A DNA stretch of 64,000 nucleotides, taken from positions 32,410,971 to 32,474,970 of the forward strand of contig NC_080572.1 in the NCBI RefSeq assembly GCF_030247185.1. The letters are read 5' to 3'. The notes under the pieces are model-generated. The model made no database searches. It was not told where the DNA came from and worked only from the letters and a program-made list of their open reading frames with translations. This document shows positions 22,532 through 37,499 of this stretch, piece after piece. The stretch is from Malaya genurostris. Taxonomy: Eukaryota > Arthropoda > Insecta > Diptera > Culicidae. The stretch's first letter is position 1; each line of letters starts with the position of its first letter. The position numbers were made by a program, and so were the translations under genes.

Positions 22532-22995
22532 TTAAGGTAAAGCTTCGCCGTGGTCAGTTCGAAGCGAGACAACTTAATGCTTCCTCTTGCTTTGTCGTCG
22601 AAATTTCACCCTAAATTGCAAATTTCTCCAATAATAACCCGATTCACGAAAAATTAAAAACATACGATTGTAGATAAATGATTTTTCTATGCATTTGGCG
22701 AAAAATATCAGTTAGAAAGCATTGTTTTCGCGAGAATTCGTGCAAGTTTTGTTAAACATTTTGTTTTCTTGTGTGTGCGAAAGAGTAAGGAAAAACTCAT
22801 TTATTTTTACAACTCGCACAAAATCGTTCGATAAAAACGTTAATCAGGCACAATTTATATACGAATCGATAGAAACACTAATTATCTAGAATGGTATGTT
22901 TTTGGAATTTCAGTCTCTCGAAATTTTGGATAAAGTGCGTGAAACCCCGGGATAGGCAGCGTACTTCATCTGACCACGGCGAAGCGCTACCTTAA
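22532..22995. mobile_element. TTAA-duplicating MITE (piggyBac-type target)
   Basis: A 456-bp core (22536-22991) with terminal inverted repeats of 22 bp: the left end reads GGTAAAGCTTCGCCGTGGTC... and the right end, reversed, GGTAGCGCTTCGCCGTGGTC..., with two mismatches. Both ends are flanked by TTAA (22532-22535 and 22992-22995), the target duplication of piggyBac-type transposases. It contains no coding region, so it would depend on a transposase from elsewhere. The terminal GG differs from the usual piggyBac CCY start, so the family is not certain. Confidence 0.8.
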
Positions 22996-25900
22996 TCTAC
23001 GTTCTACATTGAAGTATTGGTTCGGATTAATGATTTGGTATGAAATGAATTTTATTTATAGAATGAACAAAATAATTTAATAAATCAGTTACATTCCGGT
23101 TAACACTGAGCTCGGATGTAACCTCAGAAACAATAAATAATTGATTCGGATCCATTATCTGTATGCAGTATTTCCTCGAAATCTTGTACAATTCAGTACA
23201 TGCCTAACAGCAATTTACTTTGTAAATATGTCTGCACCGTAAAAAAATGAGATAGTGAATCATAACGGAAATCTGATGCCATGATATAGTTTGTACTCGA
23301 CATCTCAACTGATATGTTCTGCTTTTCTATCAATCCGATGTGTGGTTCAAACAAATAGCCAAAAATAGAAACTAAGCCCGATCGTAAGAAGGATTCCAAT
23401 TTTCAAATCGAATAAAAGATACTGTTACATTTGATGTATACTTTTTGCTGCAGTGGATTCGACGCAAATTTACAGGTTTCATTCGAACTGTGCACCACAA
23501 TCACGCACATCAGAGAAAACCACTATGATATGAAAAGTTTCTTGCTGGATTCCCGGAATTGATTGATTGAGCGCGTCGATTCCAGAAATAATCAACGAGC
23601 AGTAGGCATATCAATCCGGAGAACATATTGTACAGCCATTTTAATGAATACCACCACATCCATGTAGACATACGCACATGATCAGCAACAAAAGAACCAC
23701 AATGGCGACTCCGTTTGCATTGATGAGAATGAAAAAAAAACTTATCGAACAAACATGCATTTCATTTAGATAAGTACCGTAGCCTGGATTTGAAAGCGCA
23801 CCATCGTTGATTGAATCCCCGTGGAGTTCCCGATTGCTGTAGCTGGTACTGCCACTTCTGGTTGTCTTATGAAAAACAAAAACGAGTGCATGTTCAATTG
23901 TGTGTGATTAGGAAATTAATGTTCTGAAGTTCGAATTATTTCAAATTTTAAAAACATTCAAAATGACTTCGTTATCAATGGTAATAAAACTACTTCAACT
24001 CCCCATCCCTCGCTATAATTTTATCTCCACGCATTTTTTCATCTCTTTCAAGTGTGTCAGTTCAAACATGCGGAGCGAACTTTAGATTTTTATCGTCAAT
24101 TAGCGTGTGAAGATCACCCGGAGCTGGCGTGAACAAAGTTCTGACGATAGTGAAAATTAGCTTTTGTTGGTTCTCGCTCCGCGGGGAAATGCCCATCGTA
24201 AAAAAAACCTTGTCGTTTAGTTTCAAGCCTTTGAACAGAACAGACACTTTAGTACACGTCGCCAATCGTGACTTGGCTGAAGAAAATAGTGCTCCAATTC
24301 TGGGCTTCCAAAAGCTATAAATTCATCGCACTCTGACAAACTCTAAGTGAGTCGGGATCAGACAGAACAGAAGTCGAGTTGGGTGAGGGCATCGGGGCGG
24401 CCAGTAGTCACCCTGAGCAGCCTAACGTATAGGAAAACTTTTTGTCTTATAAATCCAAAATATGGCCACCGAAGGGCTCGTAAATCTTGCCCGGTCGTAA
24501 TCTCATCTATTAATTATGGTACAATTGTGATTTCGCGGAATATGAGCGTGACGCTTCTGTACAGAGTGGGATTTCTCAGGGAACAGTCGCTAGCTAAATG
24601 GAACCTGTTCCACACTAGGAAATGGCTGCGTGGGAAATTGGCCGTGGGACTCTCAAAGTCATGCTCTGTCAACCGAACAAAATTGAATTTTTCAGTGGTT
24701 TCTTCTTCCGACAGTCATGCGATGACGGAATGTGATGTATATAAAAGTTCCATTTCCCGGACACTGGGACTCCGCTGAACCGGTGGTGTCGAGAGCAATT
24801 GAAATATCGAGAGAAGATTTGAAACCGATTGGTAGAAGATACTAGTTTTGGAAAACTGCCAGTTCGTGAGCTCGTCGTGATCGAAAGAAAAAACACTTGG
24901 CGCGTATCCAAAAATTCACCGGCACCTCAAACACATTGGAAAAACGTCTTGCTCTAATCAAAGCAGCAACTTGCAAGGGGGGCACAATGCCTTCCTCCAG
25001 CGAATAAAAGGATGCAGGAAACTGCTCGGAGCAGCGAAAAAGTTTTTCTTACATTTCCCTACCCCAAACTTCCAACTTCGGCAAACATCGCATTCTTCGT
25101 AAAGTAAATTTTTCATTCTCTTGCTGCCATCGCATCAGAATAATGCCGACTACTTCTGAAGCCGACGAAGCCTTGAAAAATTATCCGATTCCTAGAACTG
25201 GCACCAAGAGGAGATGCCACTTCGGCCCGTTGTAGAAAAGCGTTGGCTTGTGCAGCAAATTTACGACATTTCTTTTGTGGGTTGTGATCCAATTTCCTAC
25301 CGGCAAATTTTATGGAAGCCGATAACATCCGGCCGTGATTCTGATTCCAGCTCGAGATGGTTGCGAACTGAAAAGTTGAAACTGAAATGATGGAGAAAAA
25401 TAAATACTAATCTAATAAATAATGCTATGCTTTCTAAACTGATTTTCTATGACACGCCAGATTTATCTACTAACGGGACCAACCTCATCATCGCGATTGT
25501 TTTGCTACTGCCACTGAAACATCCGTCGCCTACAAAAGTCACAGAAACTTGTCAAAAAAGTGGCTCTAATACGATTATTATCCTTGCTACTCCTAAAATC
25601 TGAACCAGTTCCGAGGCTGACAAGACAAAAATCCTAATAAAGCTATTTCCCCTAAATTGAGTATCAAAAGCAATTTCGATTCCGAATTCGGTATCAGCAA
25701 CGATGGGCACGAGAAGGAAAACGCTGGTTGGGACCTACGACGCTCTAGGAAAGATAAAATCCCCAAACGTCGAATTCGCCAAGCTTCCCGACCAAAGCAA
25801 GAACAATAATCCTCCATCATCTGGAATCAAACTCACTCACACGCACACAGGCACACGCATCGGTTGATTCTTCTAGCCCAAGGAAAAAAAGCATAACAAG

Positions 25901-27892
25901 AAATAAAAAAAAACACCCATAGATTGTTTGCTGGCGTTAAGCCGATTAAATGGGGAAGCATCAGCCATAGTTCTCCGCTATGAGCATCCGCTTTGTATAT
26001 ACCAAGGCAACTTTACTCCGGCATAGATCCTGGTCCCAAACACAACGGCAGCAGCTGCTAATCTGCCAAAGAATAGTCATGTTTCTACGATTATTTCGGC
26101 CCAAAATGGTCGTCCTCCATTCAGGAGCGGCTCCTCGATGAACTGAACCTGGCGAACCACCTACACGTGACTCTTCCAGCAAACTAAACAATAAAAACTA
26201 CGATAAAGAAGCATACAAAACCGCCCAGTCAAATCCTCGTTCGAATGGTGAGGGCAAGCGGTGTGGTCAGGTGGCACAGACCCGATTCGGTTTTCGATTC
26301 AGCTGAGCTGAACCACGACTACAGGCATCACGGACCCTCTCAATCAATAATTGTAATATTTTATAGAATTTTATTTGCTTTATTAACGATCTTGGAACGA
26401 GTCGACGAGGAGGCTTTCCTTATTATATAGATGAGGATAATGATCCGGGGTTTAGCTAGTGCAAGACACAATACACTGAACTGCGATGAATCTACGACGA
26501 TTACGACGACGGCTGATTTTGGGGTGTCTTAGATGAGTGGGCGAACTCGAGAGATTTTGATGGTAAACTGATTATGATTCATCGGAGATAATTAGCTTGC
26601 AGTGGGGCTCGACTTCGCGTGCGTTGGCGGACGTGACGAAAAAGGGATCGAATCTCAAGTCATCTCGAACCAAACAAGTCATCTCAAATCAAGGTTTTTT
26701 TTCTTGTCGTGAATACGGCTTACTTTACTACGGGGCGTTTTTCAAAATTTACCTTCTCAGAGAGGGATAAGTTTTTGATCGTGAATATCTCTTGTTGTAT
26801 CTACCGTATCAACATAATTTTTGCTACATGCCATCGGAAATATGATCATAATTTTATAAGAAAATTTTCAGTTGTATGACATAATCTCAAATAATTCAAA
26901 ATTAAACTTATCTGAAATGTTTGATATCAACGAGTATCAAAGAAGTAAATTCATGGTGCGTGTTTGCCTTTCTCGTATTTTGATAGCTCATAGCTCAGTA
27001 ATCTGTAGAAGGATTTATATAATCTAACTACCAATAAATTCGAAATTTTTCAACTTGAACGTGTATTGCAGCAACATTGGAGTGTTACAATAGTACACTA
27101 TTGAAGAAACTGTCTGATTTGAGCTTTCTACGTATGTACAACAGCATCGGTATAAAAGATGAACATTCCACTTTTTCCCTTTATCACACTTGTCGAAACG
27201 GAAGGCAGAGCAACATCGAAGACCTCACACTTTAGGAATGAAGCGAGCGCCGAACAGCTCAATTGTGCCAAAGAACAGTCGCGGTCTGCCAGTGGAAGTC
27301 GTCAGTCGTCATGGAGCGCTGCTCAGTTAAGTTGTCTGGAATTTGAGTCGGAATTCATTGTGAGTTCCTAATACACCTACTGATTCCGCCCGAATGTTAC
27401 ATCTTCTTTGGAATCCAATTGAAAATCACAAGTGATTCAAGTCAAATTTTCTCAGATCTAAATGCAGATCATGTTGGTCGTGACAATTCAAGGCACTTTG
27501 CAGTCGCACAGATCATCATTAGGAATTGATTAATTTTTTTTCTTCACTACCACGAGCATCAGATTCATCAAAATGGAAGTTGAAAAAAGTTTGCGCCGCC
27601 ACTAACACATTCAATTACGACGGCAACGCTCTCAAGCAATGCAAAATGTAGAACATATCTTTATACTACTATGGATGTCTTTTCGAAATATGCTATGCAA
27701 AACAGGGTTGCCACATAATCTGTATTTTATTTCTCCTGAAAAATGCACATTTGAGTGTGGCGAAAGGAATTCATTTCTTAATATTGCTAAAAGTCCACAT
27801 TACGTCAGTGAGTTTTTTTCTTAATATATTTCATGTTTATATGCGGATTAAAAAATCAAGTACGCCCTATTTTTTTATTCTCGTGAAATACG
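22996..27892. other. Unassigned DNA, partly CpG-rich
   Basis: 23.0-24.0 kb is AT-rich. 24.0-26.5 kb is CpG-richer with several overlapping open frames but no recognised domain. 26.5-27.9 kb is AT-rich and includes a TATA-like GGTATAAAAG at 27150. A possible isolated Helitron 3' end (GGGGTTTAGCTAG followed by T) lies at about 26448. No gene can be supported. Confidence 0.35.
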
Positions 27893-28080
27893 CTGATGAT
27901 AATTGTAGGAGATTTCAATATAGATGCCTCAAAACAAGATAATATTAAACTTATTAATTTTATGAGCAAGTATATGACGTTTTGGTTCGGCACATCAGAA
28001 AAGACATTGCACTATATATTGGATATGAAATCTGTTCATTCACAATTGGGAAATGCTTGCACAATTCACACAATCCATAA
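27893..28080 (+). pseudogene. LINE AP-type endonuclease fragment
   Basis: The frame reads MIIVGDFNIDASKQDNIKLINFMSKY. The GDFN(I/V)D motif is the conserved core of the exonuclease/endonuclease/phosphatase fold in apurinic-type LINE endonucleases, with the Asp and Asn being catalytic or metal-binding. The nearby sequence up to about 28080 lacks the later SDH motif and no reverse transcriptase follows. It is a short relic of unknown clade. Confidence 0.6.
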
Positions 28081-28162
28081 ACTAATTGATATTCGGAAAT
28101 GTGAAGGAAACGTGCGAACATTACCCACCCGCCTATTTTGTTTTTTAATTAGATTAGTTTAA

Positions 28163-29832
28163 GCACAATCCGTATTTGTAGCTTCTCATTAAACATAATT
28201 GATCAAAGTTCGTTTGTGATAGTGGATTTTCATGGAATGAAAAACTACAAATGAGTTGTGATTCACAAATACTCGCACTTTCTTTTCCACTTCACGCATA
28301 AATTGTTGTAAACAATATTTATGGGTTAGCCAAATTTTTTGCTAGGGCACATAACCGTTTTTAATTTTTTTTTTCGTTCAACATGTCAGCTCCTGAATTT
28401 TGTTTGGATAGGACTTCCGGTTGCGGAGTTTGGGGTAAAATGAGCAAAAAATGAAAATATGCACACTAATAAGATGGCATGACAGATTTTTACAAACTCA
28501 AACTCCATACTTGTGATACTATACAAAACTTCTGAAATTCATCTTGAAGACACGTTTCATGATTTTCATAATTTCTTAATCATGATAGCGGCAATGAATT
28601 TTTATCCACGTTTACATCGTCTTCTGAAAAGGCAAATTGTCGAGTGTTCAGATTCATTCGTTCATCATTATTTTATTCGGAAGTCATATAAATTTAAAAT
28701 AAAATCTGTACTACAATAGTGCCTTTCATTTGAGCCTTAGTTTATTTTAATCGGTTGGAAAAGATTAATGAGTCGTCGTCCTTCCGTTAAACTGCTTTCC
28801 GCAGAAATAATGATTATTGCATTCTTCTATTTCCATTAACCGATGTAAAATAGGATCGACCGGATAGGGAGAATATCGTGTCGAAGAAACTTAGTTCAAC
28901 TATATTCCGTATTTTCTTTATTTCTTCTATTTTTATCGCAATTTCGCTAGAAATTTTTTTTTTAATAAGATGAAAGTTGTACAATGTCTTATTACAAATA
29001 GAAAATTAGAAAAAAGACATGGAATCGCCATGGTATATTATCGCATTTCGAGTAGTCCACTTGAATTCGTATTCCGATTTGGAGAGTTAGAAAGTTTTGC
29101 TAGTTATTTGCAATTAGCATAAAAATGACGTTCAGCGCTCAACCAGTAAAATCGCCCATTCGTTTCCTTTGGGACGTCAGCAAAGAAATTGCGGTCCGGC
29201 GCAATCACAAAAAGTGTTGCTCAAGTGTATGGCGTTTTTGTTGCGTTTGCTTAGCAGTTTAAAGTTTACACTAGCAATTCGATTTCAGTTTTGCTATACT
29301 GTCCATTCAAAGATTAAAGATATTGAAGTTTTTTTTATGTCCCTTTGGAAAAATTGAACCGAACATAAAGATTTACAAGCCCTTTACGAAAAATGAGTAA
29401 CGCAAGCCAAAGTCTCAGTTGGGTGAAGCGTTATAATATGCCCTCTTAAGTACAAAAGATAAAAACTGATTGATTAAAATATATTTGTAAAACCACCCCA
29501 TTCTCGTTTTTTTTTATTTGCCTTAGATATAATATCCCAGCAGTCGTATAAAATGCTCTACAACAAATTAGTGACATTCCCCTCTCAAAAGAATGATGCA
29601 ATATGCTTCTTGAATCTGTTGCCTTGGTTCGGCCCATCGACTCTAAGGATAAGATGAAAATAGGTTGCATTCGCTTCGAATTTTCGAGTAGCTATAACAG
29701 CAGTACTGCATAATCGTCCAACCATTTATTCTGCGGTATAGTTTTTTGGAACCGAAGCGAATCTGGTTGTATAACAATTCGGTGATTGAAAGTTAAATTA
29801 TCCACAAAATAACATGGCGACTCTACGACTGT
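28163..29832. other. Unassigned AT-rich DNA
   Basis: No gene is seen. The phrase GGACTTCCGGTTGCGGAGTT near 28410 resembles an isolated F1/F2 module. Confidence 0.35.
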
Positions 29833-30168
29833 TGTATGTATGTTTGAAACCACCATCAGTTCAAGGCATTATCAATGTATGCGGGTAGACTTACAGTAGA
29901 TCCGAATTTGATTATCAGATAGCTTTCATATAATTGCTGTTAAGAAGGCCAAAATGGGTTTTGAGGACCCGGCGCCTTCCAGCAAGAACATCCGGCCATA
30001 TAATAAAGAATTTCGCTGTACCAGCTTAAACCCGCCTGATGGTTTGTTTGTTAGAAGGGTGCATCTTACTCATTTCAGACCTTCAGGGAAAAACACAAAG
30101 CTTCCCCCACGTGACTCAGGTTGGAAATCCACTCCATCATCCAGTCATTCACTTGTAAAATACCCTGA
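29833..30168 (+). repeat. Dispersed repeat of unknown type, copy 2 (longer form)
   Basis: The partner of 5911-6105. It carries about 130 bp (roughly 29903-30034) that copy 1 lacks. The shared parts lie on either side in the same order and orientation. No domain or ends are recognised. Confidence 0.6.
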
Positions 30169-30178
30169 TGCATTCCGT

Positions 30179-30660
30179 GCCCCCCCCCCCTTTCCGTTGT
30201 TAATATACTTGAGCATAATACAATGTAATATAATATTATATAAATTTATATAAAAAATATATTATAATACAGTACAATATAATATATCACATCCTAATGC
30301 AATACAAACCAATATAATATGATATAATTCATGCAATACAGTATACTACCAAGCTAGTACAAACTTTTTTAAAAAGCTGTGTAAAGCATACAAGTGAAAA
30401 TCCGTTAAAAATCACCGTTGCACACGACTTTGCACGTATGAATGTCTGTTGGATATCTGTTCTCTGTGATATAACATAATATAATATAATGTAATGTAAT
30501 AATATATAACATAATATACCACAGTATAATATAATATTATAAAGCACATTATATTATAACATTATACAATATATTCTAACAATATACTATAACATAACAG
30601 AAGATATTATATGAAATAATATGCTATGATACAATGTATACCAGTTAATGTCGCAGTGTA
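30179..30660. repeat. C-run followed by AT-only low complexity
   Basis: A run of C (about 30179-30190) precedes roughly 450 bp of degenerate ATAATATAAT-type sequence, with a short ordinary stretch at 30355-30460. No coding potential. Confidence 0.7.
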
Positions 30661-30719
30661 AGTTATGCTCTTCTTTCGTCGCAGTACTGCAGGAAATATA
30701 ATATTTCTTTGTTAATCAT

Positions 30720-30888
<169 letters not shown>

Positions 30889-33800
30889 AAACTATATATA
30901 ATACAATGCAATATAATTCAATTGAATATATAACAAATAATGCAACAAACAACAGAACCACATGTGGCAATATACTATCATAAATATTGCACTTTAGGAT
31001 GAGCTTCAAACTACAAGCCATTTCGCACCCTCTCATTCTGCTACTAACGCAGAAGGCGATAGGACCCAGTCGACGCCGTTCTATTGACCAAATGTCATCA
31101 TAGACGCACGGGGAGGCATGAGATAGGAACTTGTGAGGACTTAGTTATCTCACCATTTGACGACCATATACTACTGAGATGACTGTTGGTAAAATAATTA
31201 AAAAAAAAACAAAAAGGACCAGACACACATCAAATTATTTTCGTGAAAATTCAACACTATCTATTACACACAAATTTAAATGGCATTGAACTTTGCTAAT
31301 GCTACTACTCTGGTTGCGCAACAGCAAGAAACAGAATCTCAGACAATAAAATTACATCACCGCATCCATCGCAGCATCCTGTCGACCCCGGGCAGTTGAC
31401 CTAACCTCCTACCGTTGTTTTTTTGTTGCCTTTTTTATATTTTTGAATTTCATTCCCGCGAACCCATAAAAGAGTCAAGGATTAATTCGATGCCTTTCTT
31501 TCTCCCCTTTTGTTTTTTTCATCCGAATAGGTAAGGATCATCCGGGTATGTGAAACATCCGAGAGCGTCGGCAACAAAAGCCTCAGCCAAACCGGATCAA
31601 GGCTACCAACATTTTGATGGGTACACATTGTATAACAAACCGACCAACACACAGACAGGTGTGGTAATACACTAGGAATGGCAGCTGTTGTACTCCTGTA
31701 TGCATTCATCCTGGCCAGACTTGTGTGTTGGTTGAGAGGTGCAAGTGCAGATGAACGTCCAACGTAAAAAAGGGAGTAAATGGCGAGACCGGCAGTAAAA
31801 ATACGACTACGATAGCATAAAACCACCACTTCCTGCTCAAAAGAACTTCGGGGATCGTGGGTACATTTTTTGTTATGAGTACCATTCCGTGCCGTGGTGG
31901 GCAAGGATGGCGAATGCATTTTGGAGTGAAGTGGAAACAACAGCCAATATATCCCCACTGCGAGCGAGTTGGGTTGCGAACAAAAGGTGCGGTGTTACGA
32001 GAAGTTAATTGCTGCTCTTAAATTATTAACATCTTTGTTCTCTTCGATAGAAACGGTGATGTGATGCTGGTAGTTCATATAGCATAAAGGATTTTTTTTG
32101 TTATTGTTTTTTTCCTCATCGGAATCCCGGCATAGTGCGAGTAGACTTCAATGATGAACCCGTAAACTTTTCCAAACTATACTATACGTGACCGACTGTA
32201 GAAGACTTGACATAGTTTGATAGATTCTTCTGAACTATTCAACTTTTTTCTCACAAACACTCAACATCAACTGGATCATCCTGAATGATATTCCAATCGA
32301 CCAAACAAACACAATTTTGACGCAATCCACCTTCGTTGGAAAAGCAGCAAACACCTTCCCAGTCCAATGTTTGTATCCGTTTCTTCTGAAAGGTCATCCG
32401 ATTTACTTTCAGGTAAGGCTGCTCCATTGAAGTTGTTTACTTGCAGCAAAGTGTAACACAATTTTACAATTTATTGCTTCATAAGAACTGTAGCGTCGAG
32501 GGAGCGGCATTGCACTTGACTCCGCTGAGGTACATTTACCTGATCGAAACGAATTGAAAGAAATTTTTATGGAATTCTTCTTCTTCCCTCCTTCTCCATT
32601 AGTGTCCTTCTTTTCTGCTGCCTGGTCGAAAACGACGGAGCGAAATTACAACCGAGCAAACGAAGCAAAAATAGTTCATTATTTTGTTACTCAAGTTTTC
32701 ATTATTCATTCATTCGTTCGTTCGCTTCCTTTGGAATTCTGACAACATCAACTGGCATCGTTACAGTCGGGGTCTCTCCGCTGACTTTATTTTCTGTTTT
32801 TAAAACCCAACCACACAGACATACACCAGCAACGTAAGAAAGATATCGACAGGTGGCGCAATTCTTCCAACCGCCACTAGCCGGCCGTCGCTACGCATAT
32901 CAGCATCTAGAATCAGGCGAAACCACACTTTCGGTTATGAATAGGAGCAGGACGGAATGTCGCGGCTCACAATTCCTGGCATATGTTCGCGATCGAAGCT
33001 CTGGAGAATCGTAGTTTGTAGCCTCGGAACGAACGGCTTATTATGATCGCGCACTCGAATTGACTTGGCCATCGCATCATTGCCAACACGCTGCCGGTTC
33101 AGCAGACATTTGAACGAACCTAGGGACCTGGAGTGGAAAGGAGAGGGAAAAAACGAGCAGTTCGTTGCAGGGGATCAGTTTGAGAAAATAAACGTTAGAT
33201 GATTTGGCTTTGGCTTCGGATGGGAAGAACTGAAACTGGTTTAACGGACCAATAAAATGATGATGATCTCTCATTTATCTCGCTCTGGGTATGGCTCCGG
33301 TATAATACGATCGGTGGGAGACTTTTCATTTCTTTTTCCCTTGCCCAGATCGAGACGACGATGCCACTAGACCAGGGCAAGATCTAGTTGGAAGCGAACA
33401 AAGCATAGATGCGTGGTCCCAGTGATGGCTTGCTTTAGGAGAAATTAAGTACAGATGCAAGGTGAAATTAACGCTCAGAAGCGTTAGATTTATGAGATCT
33501 GGGTCGAGTCTCTACACGATGATGATTATGATGCTAAGTTGCGTGTTATGCAGGATTTTAACCTGGGAGAAATATTGACTCGCTGCCAGTTGACATTTGG
33601 AAATTGAGAACTAGGTGGGATTTCATGTTCGCTGCAGCGTTACTGTTGATGAAAACCGCGTGGTACAAATTTCTTACTGATCCGGTAGCTCAGGGGATTT
33701 TAGAAGCGGTAACAGCTTTTGATAGTGCTGGTTCATTATACAACGCATTAAAACTGACTGTTTCACAGAAAAATGTAAGACTTTATTTTTATCGCGACAA

Positions 33801-34599
33801 CATACATGTTTTTATGTACTAATCGTATCTAAACTAAATTATCTAGACTTCGTCACGGTGGATTTAAGATCAGTCGAGATATTCGATGATTAAGTAGATG
33901 TATGTTATTCCAAGCGTTGCAATTTTCAGCAGTTCTTCAGTTAGAAAAAAATACAACACGAGCAGTAACCTCAATGAATCATTCTGAAAATTTTACAGAA
34001 TATTCTCAACTAAATTTCGAAGACATTGTCAGGTGGGTTTTTCGATATTCATCACCGTTTCCAAGAAAATGAATTTGAAACAGGAAAAAGGCAAAAAAAT
34101 CTACGTCTTTAACATACTGTCCTCAGCTCCTAAGGTTCTACTTACAATCTCAGGAAAACAGTCATTGATGAAAAACGCTGAAGCAGTTTCTTCCGCTGCT
34201 GCTTGATGAATCTTCATAAAAAAGTTTATATATAAAAATGTTCCAAACAAACTGACATTTTTCTTTCGGATTTCCGCTCAAGTACTGCGAAGAAAACTGC
34301 TTTTATGTTTTGCAACAATGGTCGTTTTTCTAAGATTGTAAATTGCCCATTAAGTTTGTGTTTGGCGAAGCATCTGTAGATTTTCATGTAATTACATTAA
34401 GATTTCGTTATTTCCTAGAACTTACAATGCTGTCAAAAATGAAATTAAAATTTAAACCATTCTAGTAATTCTAGTATCGAAAATTTGTAATTTGAACAAT
34501 TAATGAAACAAATGATTTTGACATTATTACTAATACTAGACTAAAAAATAAGAAAATAATAAGGCTGGAAGAGAACAATGTTATTGGATTAAATTGATT
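30889..34599. other. Unassigned DNA, partly CpG-rich
   Basis: 31.0-33.5 kb is CpG-richer with several frames open by composition; none shows a recognised domain. 33.5-34.6 kb is AT-rich. No repeat ends are seen. Confidence 0.35.
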
Positions 34600-35470
34600 G
34601 AAAAAAACTATTCTTAATCCACCTTGTGGCGTGATAATGCCTTTATCTTTCACAGTTTCATTAAAATATGTATTACCTTTTCATTAGGATAATTTCTGAC
34701 ACTAATTTGGGCTTATTTTTGACACCAATTTATTCAGATTCAGATTAAATAGTGACAAAAGCATGCTTCAGCGTTTATGTCACATATTCGGTTACATTTC
34801 CAAAACTAAACGTATCAGCAATAGTACATTTGAACGTGATCAGGACACTATCTGAAATAATTTTCAATAATAATTGAAAAAAAAAATATTTCTCCAAAAC
34901 TTGACGCGTCACCCTTATGGTCTTCAAACCCGACCCACAGCCCAGTTTTAGTTTCTTGATATCCATATCCGAGAAAATTGAGCGTTAATGAGTTTTGACG
35001 TTTACTTCACGTATACCTTCATATCACCGGACCGTGACAGCCGTTTGAACTTCAAACCTATATAATAAACGTGTAGTAGCATTGAACCGAGCCTTAGGTT
35101 GATGAAATCGGTTTAGCCATCTTCGAAAAAATTGAGCGTTAAAAAAGCAACGGGTTTTTTCGGCGACACTTATACAATCATATTTCCAGAACCAGAAGTC
35201 AAAGCCATTTGATCGTTAAGCCTGATCAATGGTCCAATAGTAGCGAACCTAAGCTTGTTGAAATCGACTCCGCCCTATTCGAGAAAATTGGGCGGTAAAA
35301 AATTTGTCGAAAGGTGCACACACATACATCCACAGATATTTTCCGATCTCGTCGAATATTATAAGTTATATAACTCTATGGGTATGTAACACTATGGGTC
35401 TCCGAGGCTCCATTTGAAAGTCGGTTTTCCATCAAATCTATTACCTTCGTATAGAAAAAGGCAAAAAGAG
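34600..35470 (+). repeat. F1 modular repeat, nearly complete copy
   Basis: It begins ATTCTTAATCCACC and TTGTGGCGTGATAATGCC, and ends ACCTTCGTATAGAAAAAGGC with AAAAAG. Internally the phrase (A)TTGAGCGTTAA with a preceding TTCGAGAAAA occurs at about 34970, 35127 and 35280, so the body is built of degenerate units about 155 bp long. A short CA tract (ACACACATACATCCACAG) precedes the CGTCGAATATTATAAG box. Non-coding. Confidence 0.65.
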
Positions 35471-35534
35471 TAAAATTTGGCCTTATTATATTATATATAA
35501 GGTATATATACCTATTATACAATAAGTTTTTTAT

Positions 35535-37487
<1,953 letters not shown>

Positions 37488-37499
37488 AAAAAGTCAGTT
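37488..37499. repeat. Target-site duplication, left copy
   Basis: AAAAAGTCAGTT, repeated at 38624-38635. Its last six bases also match the expected first six bases of the retroposon (compare 3960), so the junction may have formed through microhomology. Confidence 0.7.

Noticed and set aside
24347..24778. 143-residue plus-strand frame as a gene
   Set aside because: No domain, overlapped by a minus-strand frame, and no supporting signals.
26440..26465. Second Helitron 3' end (GGGGTTTAGCTAG then T)
   Set aside because: Only the last dozen bases fit. No start with TC(TA)n and no hairpin were found to the left.
27150..27159. TATA box GGTATAAAAG as a promoter
   Set aside because: A good match by itself, but no initiator at the right distance, no downstream gene, and such strings are expected by chance in AT-rich DNA.
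31482..31958. 158-residue minus-strand frame as a gene
   Set aside because: Composition is chance-like (Cys, Ser, Thr, Leu mixture), with no motif and no splice context.
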